In this document: positions 47,301-56,300 of the stretch, one piece after another
Numbering within the stretch: the first letter of the stretch is position 1
Layout of the letters: each line of letters begins with the position of its first letter
Made by a program: the position numbers and the translations under genes
DNA from: Lineus longissimus
Lineage: Eukaryota; Nemertea; Pilidiophora; Heteronemertea; Lineidae
Assembly (NCBI RefSeq): GCF_910592395.1
Contig: NC_088322.1
Location: 7,003,431 to 7,063,430, forward strand
Length of the DNA stretch: 60,000 bases
Reading direction: 5' to 3'
Notes under the pieces: generated by a model
Told to the model about the DNA's origin: nothing
The model's input: only the letters and a program-made list of their open reading frames with translations
Databases searched by the model: none

Positions 47301-50300
47301 TTGGTGGTTACCGTCACCCTCTACGCCATCTATTGGAAGTAAGTAACATTAAATCTTTATTGAAAAACTTTGATTGGTTAGTCTACCACTGATTGTGAAA
47401 TTGCAATAGTTTCGGATCAATACATTGCGAGGGCCAAAAACATTGCATACACTACAAAAAATGAAATTGTGTGAAATAAATGGACTGTAAACTGAGGTTA
47501 TGAAAATGCCTTTGGATAACCTATTTTAAAGGTATGTTCCTAAAGCATAGACGGTTTAGGTGGGAACGAGCATTTGAATGCTTTTTTTGAGATTTGATCC
47601 ATTGATTTTTATCATAACATTTCCAGAAAAATCAAATCCGATCGGTCGATCATCCACCTGAACCTATGCGTTGCCATCATCTTAGCTGATACGACTTTCC
47701 TGGCTGGAGTGGAGCAAACACAAATACAGGTTCGTCTTTTAGTAAACAAATGTATAGCCCTCTTTTAGCTGGAATGAGAAATATACGTCAACTACTCATT
47801 CAGAAGCCACATTTAAATGTCAGTAAAACACGGAGCCAAATCAAAACTGAATGATTTGATAAAGTTTCAATGGTTACTTCGGTTTCAACGGGTACTTTGG
47901 TTTCAGTGGTTGCTTTGGAATACATTTGGTGATGATTTCAACTTTCAAACACCCTCGTAGTTTTAATATTGGTAGTTAAGAAGATAATAGATTCTTAGTT
48001 GTTGCTAACGTGACGTCAATCAAATCAGATCAACTCCCCTATGCATGAAGTAGAGTCGAATTGGTGCGTATGCGTCGTCTGCATTATAAAACATGACTGC
48101 CGTAAGTCCAGCGTCTTCTATGTCCACTGACTGTGCGCGTGCAGTGGTTGCTGACGACCTGTTTGTGTGCAAAGTGTTTGCAGCCGTTATCAGGTGTAAA
48201 AAACAATACCTGCTGGCTCATCGCCAACTGCTTTTTTAGGTCGTCTGCAAAATGATTGCCGCCTTTCTCAGATTGAAAAACTCCTGGCTCATCGCCAACC
48301 TTTTTTTAGGTTGTCTGCAAAGTGGTTGCCGCCTTTCTCAGGTTGAAAAACACCTGGCTCATCGCCAACCTATTTTTAGGTTGTCTGCAAAGTGGTTGCA
48401 GTCTTTCTCATATTAGAAAAGCAATAACTTGCTCATCGCCGACCTCATTTTAGGTCGTCTGCAAAGTGGTTGCCGCCGTTCTCAGATTGAAAAACACCTG
48501 GCTCATCGCCAACCTCTTTTTAGGTTGTCTGCAAAGTGGTTGCAGTCTTTCTCGTATTGAAAAACTCTTGGCTCATCGCCAACCTCTTTTTAGGTTGTCT
48601 GCAAAGTGGTTGCCGCCTTTCTCAGATTGAAACACTCTTGGCTCATCGCCTACCTCTTTTTAGGTTGTCTGCAAAGTGATTGCAGTCTTTCTCATATTAG
48701 AAAAAAGCAATGACTTGCTTATCACAAAACCTCTTTTTAGGCTGTCTGCAAAGTGGTTGCCGCCTTGCTCCACTTCTTCTTTCTGGCCGTGTTCATGTTC
48801 ATGCTGATTGAAGGTGTAGAGCTCTACATCCTCTTGGTGAAGGTGTTTGATGTCGGGAGTAGTAGGGCCAAGTGGTACATCATTGCGGGATGGGGTAAGT
48901 TACCTAACGCTTAGATTACAGCTAAACGGTATTTTCCTTCATTTTATATGCAGTCTTGACTATGCAGTAATAACATCAATACCAAGTTTCTTCAATATCT
49001 CCTTAACTATGCTGGCCTATCGATTCCAATGCAGTTTTCAGGATCTTGTCGGTGATGTCAAGCGCAACCTTGAAATGTAAAAGGTACTAGCAGCAAAATA
49101 AACATCATGATGGACATATCCATGCAATAGCTTGATGTCTTCAATACGTAATTAGTAATTATATAAAAGGTGAAATAGTTAAAAAAGAAATCAGTGGCAT
49201 AGTGGTTTGACTGCCGAACTAATAATCAGAAGGTTTATTGTATCGCCAGCCCATTGTCTCTCCGAATTGAGCATGTTAAATGGAATCGAACGCCTAATGT
49301 GCTCATTTACGGAACTGACTTGAACATTTAGAAACTGTCTCATATCAATGAGACGAGGGTATATTTGCATTCCTTGCCGTACGTCACGTTGTATGCATTC
49401 TTATTTGCAGGTGTCCCAGCTGCAGTGGTGGGCATCTCGCTCGGTATAACGCAGACAAATGGTTATGGGAATGAAGACTAGTAAGTGTGGTTCCCTTTTT
49501 ACCAGACTTTATCATCTAGGGAGTTTTCGCAAATCCCCCGAAACGTCCACGTGAGCGCCACTCCCATTGTTCTACTTTGTTATCAGGAGGTCGAACAATG
49601 AGATAGGCGTTCACGTAGGCGTTTCGGGGGATTTGCGAAAACTCACTAAAGAACTTCCGTTGATCATGCATTGTAATTTGAAACGGCCCCTGATTGATTT
49701 CTGTGGAGACCTGGGTATGGTATCCCAAAAGCGCTTTGAACAGGGAAACATGGAAAAGTGCTACATTAGAACTCAACATCATTATTATTATTAATTTGTA
49801 GCAAGTTGTACTCAGTTGCACCTAGATACAGAACTTTCGCTGATCTATCACTGCAATTTTTCGCCAGCTGCACTCAGTCGTTTCTAAGCACATTTCCATT
49901 GATGATGTATTGTTATTTGTAGCAAGTTGCACTTGGTCAGCCCGACACTTCCGTTGATTGCGATGATATATTTGTGGTTTTCATGTTTTTGTTGCAGCTT
50001 GTCTCGCGGGATATACTTCATAATAGCAGGTGTCCAATAGAGGGATGCGGTTTTTCATTCGCTGACGCGACCCTCAGTCCACTGGTAGCGATTCTCTTCT
50101 AATGGTCTTCGTTGAAATTGTTTTTCTTCTCAATGTTGCATGATCGATCATTGTTTAAAGGGACAACTTAGGCATGAGGATTGGAGGATAATACCACTGT
50201 TTGACACCATGCGCCGCCACTTGTAGTGGCACACTAATGATGAAATTTGATAATGATTTCGCCAGTGTTGCCGCAAGGCGGATTTGGACACGATTCGCGA

Positions 50301-53300
50301 ATTTAAGGCAGGCCTAATGTTCCACCCCGTTCTAGTGCATTGTTCATTACAGGCCAGTGATTTTTCATCTATCCCGTTTGGAGAAGTTGCGGTCCAGCTG
50401 GAAGCCGTTCTCAAAATGAAAAACCAACATATCTTATGCCAAAGTTGGCCCTTCATCATGTCATTGTATTTTTAACTGTTGTGTTCGTACCTTTAAGTGT
50501 TGCATGATTGTTCATTGTTGTAATTTTCTTCCAGCTGTTGGTTATCTTTGGTAGATGGCCTGCTGTGGACGTTTGTAGGCCCAGCCTTAGGAATCATAGT
50601 AGTAAGTTGTGTTTATATGGTTAATTGGATGGGAACCTATTGCTTTTTGCTCTTGCCATTAAGGGTTGATTTCGGCTGTATCTCGAAAACCTAAAGCTAT
50701 TAAAACTCCTTCAAAATGAAGTAAATGTCCATTTAAAACCCTGGAGGCTGTTCTCTAGAGAACAAAGTACAGACATCTACACATGAAATTGGCATTCACT
50801 TCATTTTGAAAGAGTTCTAATTGCTTTAGGATTTCAAGTTCTAGCAAAAATCATGGTGCCTATAGTCAATATTGTGATAGGGTTTAAAATATTTTAAATG
50901 CTAAAATTGGTCTGGCAATCAAGGCATGTGTCAGGAGGGCCGGTCTCGGAGGGCGGTGGGCTCTTTTGCCTTTTCAGTGGCTGGGCCGAAGCTGTGGAAT
51001 TCGCTACCATCCCGCCTGAGTGCCATGAATGAACTGAGTCAAATGAAGAAAACCTTATCAATACGTGAATAAGGCTCATTGCTAGGACAAGCTGGCATTT
51101 TGCAGCAAAAACGATTAAGCCCATCGGAAAAAATTGAAAAAGCTGCAAATAAAATCACCATTTACTCATAAATCATCTACATGTAGATGATTTTTGCTGC
51201 AAATAAAGAAGTGAATGATTGGATAGAATGACGTTTAAACTGGTTTTAACATTGGAAAGCAGAAAACGAAATATCCGCATGGGCACCATCCATAATAATG
51301 GAGAGTTTCAATTCATATCGGCGTATATCCGGATAGACTCGGCACATTCGTGTATCGTTTCCGACTTCAGTTCCAATTTCTTCTTTTTTCTAATTCCAGG
51401 TTAATTTCATTTTCCTTTTCCTCGCCCTGAGAGCAATGTTTAAAACGAAAGTTATAGAGGACAAAACTAGAGCAAAGAGGGCAAAGTGAGTACTTCGTTT
51501 CAGTATATCAAATAGGATTGTTGAATCAATTGCCAATACCGTGGTACAGTCATTTTGACGAAGTTCGGATATTTGACGGAGGAATGCCGAGGTGGAATGA
51601 CCATGATAGCATAAAACAGTTTTGTGCACTTCTTGTGGCTTTCAAGATAGTTTTAGCAGTTTTTTGTTGGCATGATAGGGTCAGTTCATCTACTATTGTT
51701 GTACCTACACATTGTAGGGGCATTTGTAAATTTGATGCACATTTTGCCTACTCGTGTTTCCATGACGACATCATCTGTGCCATTAAATAAACACCAGTAC
51801 AGACTTGCGACCTTCCCCTTGTATACTCATGCGCACAAGGGGAGGAGGTACTGAAAATCGGAAGATTGTGCATGCATACATTCTACATTTATATGAACGG
51901 TCTCTGATGGTAGTAATTTTCTTTATTTCCAGAGCGGGTGTACGAGCATTGTTCATTTTGGTTCCTCTCCTTGGCCTGACGTGGGTGTTTGGTGTCTTCG
52001 CGGTCAACAACTCCACCATCATATTCCAGTATTTATTCACGATATTCAACTCTCTTCAGGTGAGCATTTCTGATCGCATCAGTAAAGTCTTAAGTATGTC
52101 CTAAGTGTAGAGTATCACAGCTTGGCCTATTCTGCTTAGCTACCTTTTCATGTGAGAAACATGAATATTTTTAGCGATGAATTCAACTTATCACTGAAAA
52201 GTCCTGTATTAAACTGATAAAGAGAAACAATCACATCAAACGTTCACGAACAAAATTGACGAGTCTGCTTATTCTTTCTTTCTTTCAGGGCCTCTTTATC
52301 TTCATTGTTCACTGCTTAATGAACAAACAGGTAGGGGAATATCTTAACGTCTGTCCTGTGGTATCGTTCCTACCAAGCATGCCAAGTGATAACTCCTCAT
52401 CCAGGAAGCCTTCTAATGTATATTGGCATACATTAACCGACGGACTAGTATGATAACCTCTACCCACGGTCCTGAAGGAGTGAATGATAAGCGATCAGCG
52501 CACGGTCTTTTTTAAAGTGGGGGCCCAGGATGCAAGCCAATTGTCAGTTGTTCCTGTCTGATTCGGCCGACCAGAAGCTTTCAGATTAATCCTGGCGGCC
52601 GTACATGCTTATTGCATCCAAAACGCATGGTAGCTATACATGTGTTTGCTCTATACTGCAGTCAGTTGAATTTTAAGACAAATCGGTCTCGGTTCCGGAT
52701 CCCTAATTGTTCGTAATATTCATCTACATGCTTAATATCAATTGATTAACCTATTTGTTTACTATTCTGGTAGTTCATTTTGTATCGACTGGGAAATTAG
52801 TTGTTAAGACTATCGAAATAAGTAATCCGTAACCATTTTAATGGTTACTTCTTACTACATTTTTTACCTAAAACAATAAATAAAGGGTTGGTTTTACTGT
52901 TATTTTTGCTGATTTTACTGTAGGTGCAAGAATAGCTACCAGACCATCAGTTGCTTTTTACTAATGAATGTTAAGAGAGTGGAGACGACTGACTGTACTG
53001 CTCCCCTTGTTCCTGCCTAGCAAGTCTCAAATGCAACAATTCATGCAATATGGCAGCCATTATTGAAATTCAGAGCGGCAGCCCTAATGGGCCAGGACTG
53101 AAATTGTGACAATACCTGTTGGTATTGATGAAAGTACCTGTACATGTATACGTTTTAATTGTACTTTTTTCTCTCAAATTTTAGCTTCAGAAAATCTGGT
53201 GCAAGAAACGTTTGGAGAAATCGTCCAAGACATCGAAGTCACATTCCTCCCAGGTAACATTATGCTTTACATTTTCTTTACCAGTATCTTGAAGCTTCGA

Positions 53301-56300
53301 GGGTTAAATTCATGCTGTTCATATTTCTTATTTTTCATTCATTACACGCACATATTAGTTGTTAAGTATTAGATCTGCGATATGAGAGCATGTTTACCCT
53401 TAATGGTGAGAACAGTCTTTATTACCTAAAATACGGTGTTTTGACCGTTCTGAAGGTGAGAGACGACATGCAAGCGTTCATCGCTTCTTTTGGTAATTAT
53501 AACGAACAAATGACAATAGATCAGATCGCTTATTTATTGAAGGTGAGTTTTAAGCAGAAGGAGAAAACACAACGTTTCTCCGAATCCCAATTTTGCCGGA
53601 TGCTTATTTTGGAACTATCAATCATAACCACCAATGGCGTTTTGGCCATGAAAATGGCTTTAAAACAACTGTAAACACCTTAAAAAATAAAGTTGGCCGG
53701 ACGGGGTCACGGTGAGGTGTCAATGCTGTTACAATCATTCCGATATTTTGATTTTAGGTTCATCAAAACGAGTATGGAGTGGCTTCCGGTCAACGCAGCA
53801 GAAAGGGTATGTCGAAGGCAAATCCAGTTCAGCAAATATTCGCCCTATGCCTATAACCTTTAGGCCAACTGTATCTAAAACTAATTGATCAAGCTAGTTT
53901 AGATGTTATTGCCAAAATATCAAATATTTGTAATCCATTTTCAAGCGAACTCTAGTGTAAAATTCCGCCACATGAAAATCACAAAAATTGCGGCGCCAAA
54001 CTCTAGGCCCAGGTATATGGTGAAAAAGTACATCATATAGATGATGTACTTGCATTTTTGGCTCACCGTAGGGGAGTCTATACGATAGCTCTGTGTCCGT
54101 TGTCGTCGTCGTCGTCGTCCGTTGTATCCTGTGGCACGTTTCTTAACCGCTTGTGCTATGAACCTGAAACTTTGTATACATCATGCTCAAGGTCATATGT
54201 ACCCTGACACTGAATTTCGCTCCGGTCTGATTCTTGACTTTGCCACCAGGGGGCTAAAGCCAAAAAGTTAAAATGTGCAATATCTCATTTATTACTGATT
54301 TGTTTTTGACAAAAATTTTATGGTGGGTACCCCTAGCAAGGATACATCACATATCATACGAGTTTTTGATTTGACCTACTTTTCAAGGTCACAGAGGTCA
54401 AACTCTAAAATTTCACCGATAGTGGCACGTTTTGTCTTTATTAGTCCAATAGTCTTTAAATGTGGTATGTAGACACCTGTTACGTAGCTCTACATGTTGA
54501 CAAAAAATCAGGTCGATGTGGCGTACTTTTTAAGGTCACAGAGGTCAAATGGTGTGAATTGGCCGTTTGTGTGTAAATACGGCACGTTTCTTAACCACTA
54601 AAGCTATGAACTTTAAACTTGGTATACATAACCCCCTAGGTTAGATGACCTGTGGCACTGATTTTCGGTCCGGTCTGATTCTTAACTTGGCCACCAGGGA
54701 GCCAAAACCAAAAGTTTGAATAGTGCCATATCTCGCTTATTACTGATTAGTTTTTGGTAAAAATTTTATGGTAGATACTCTTAGCAAGGATACATCACAT
54801 ATGATACGGGTTTTGATTTGACCTACTTGTCAAGGTCACAGAGTTCAAATGGCGTAAATTGGCCATTTGAGCGGAACTGTGGAACGTTTGTTAACCCCTA
54901 AGGCTATGAGCTTGAGACTTTGTACAAAGGACCCCCTAGGTCAGCTGACCTCTGACCCTGAATTTCAATCCGGTCTGATTATCGACTTGGCCACCAGGGG
55001 GCCGAAAGTGAAAACCTAGAAAGTGTGATATCTCGCTTATTAGTGATTCGTTTTCAATAACATTTTTATGGTAGGTTCTCCTAGCAAGGATACATCACAT
55101 ATCATATGAGTTTTTGATCTGACCTGCTTTTCAAGGTCACAGAGGTCAAATGGCGTAAATTGGTCGTTTGATTGTAACTATGGCACGTTTCTTAACCACT
55201 AAAGCTATGAACTTGAAATTTCGTACACATGACTCCCTACGTCATGTAACCTCGGACACCGAATTTAGGTGATCTGATCTGATATGGTACTCAACTTGGC
55301 CACCAGGAGGCCAAAACTGAAATAGGTAAAAAGTGCAATATCTCGTTTATTAGTGACTTGTTTTTGATGATATTCTTATGGTGCTTACTCCAAGCAACGA
55401 TACATCACATGTCATACCGACTTTGGTTTGACCTATATACTATACATGTACAATGTTTCTTAACCTGGATGAATTCCAAAGCACCAAATATCTATACGGT
55501 GAGCACAATGGCCCCTGGCCGTTTCATTTAGTGTTTCACTACTACAATTGCGTTTTTTCCAGTTTCTTTCCCAACCGAGCAATTCGCCCTTGGTACCAAT
55601 TCACAAACTGACTCATCATTCGGTATTACCAACCCTAGTTTTGATGAAAAAGAGGTTGATTGTCTCGGGAAGTCGCCGACCGAACATGATGCAGTGCTGG
55701 TCGATACAACCGTCACAGAACAGAAGCAGGCAATCGTTGTCAAAACTCACGAGGGAAATTATGATAATGCTGGTTTAAATAACAGCCACAAGCAGGATGA
55801 AGGAAAAGTGAGCTCGCCCATTAAAAGCTAATAATCATTTAGTCTTGTCCTCACGATTCGGGCACACTCCTGACACATTGGATTTAGCCTTGACCCTCCC
55901 ATTACAAGACTATGTGTAAGATGACTAATAGACTGCCTCGGTAGTCTAGGTTTGGGCTCCTGTATTTATAAAAGGTCTTACTTTAAAGATACTTAAACTC
56001 TAGTCACTTTTCTTATATGGTTTGAGTATCATACATTGCAAACACCTAATGAGGTGTCTTAAATCTAATTAGGAAATTGACTGCCAGGTCGCATATTGAA
56101 TTCCAGTCATCCATGACACTTGGCTTAAGTTGGTAGACGGGTATTAATGGTTTTTCTCAGGTACGTTTATGAATACTTGCTCTGGAGCACAAACTTGATA
56201 TGCCGGTAGGATTTCCTTTAGATTTCGTCTTGATTGATCTGAGTATCGAAACCAAAGATAATTTTAAATGCTCGGCATTGTAATTTTAGGAATCAATATT

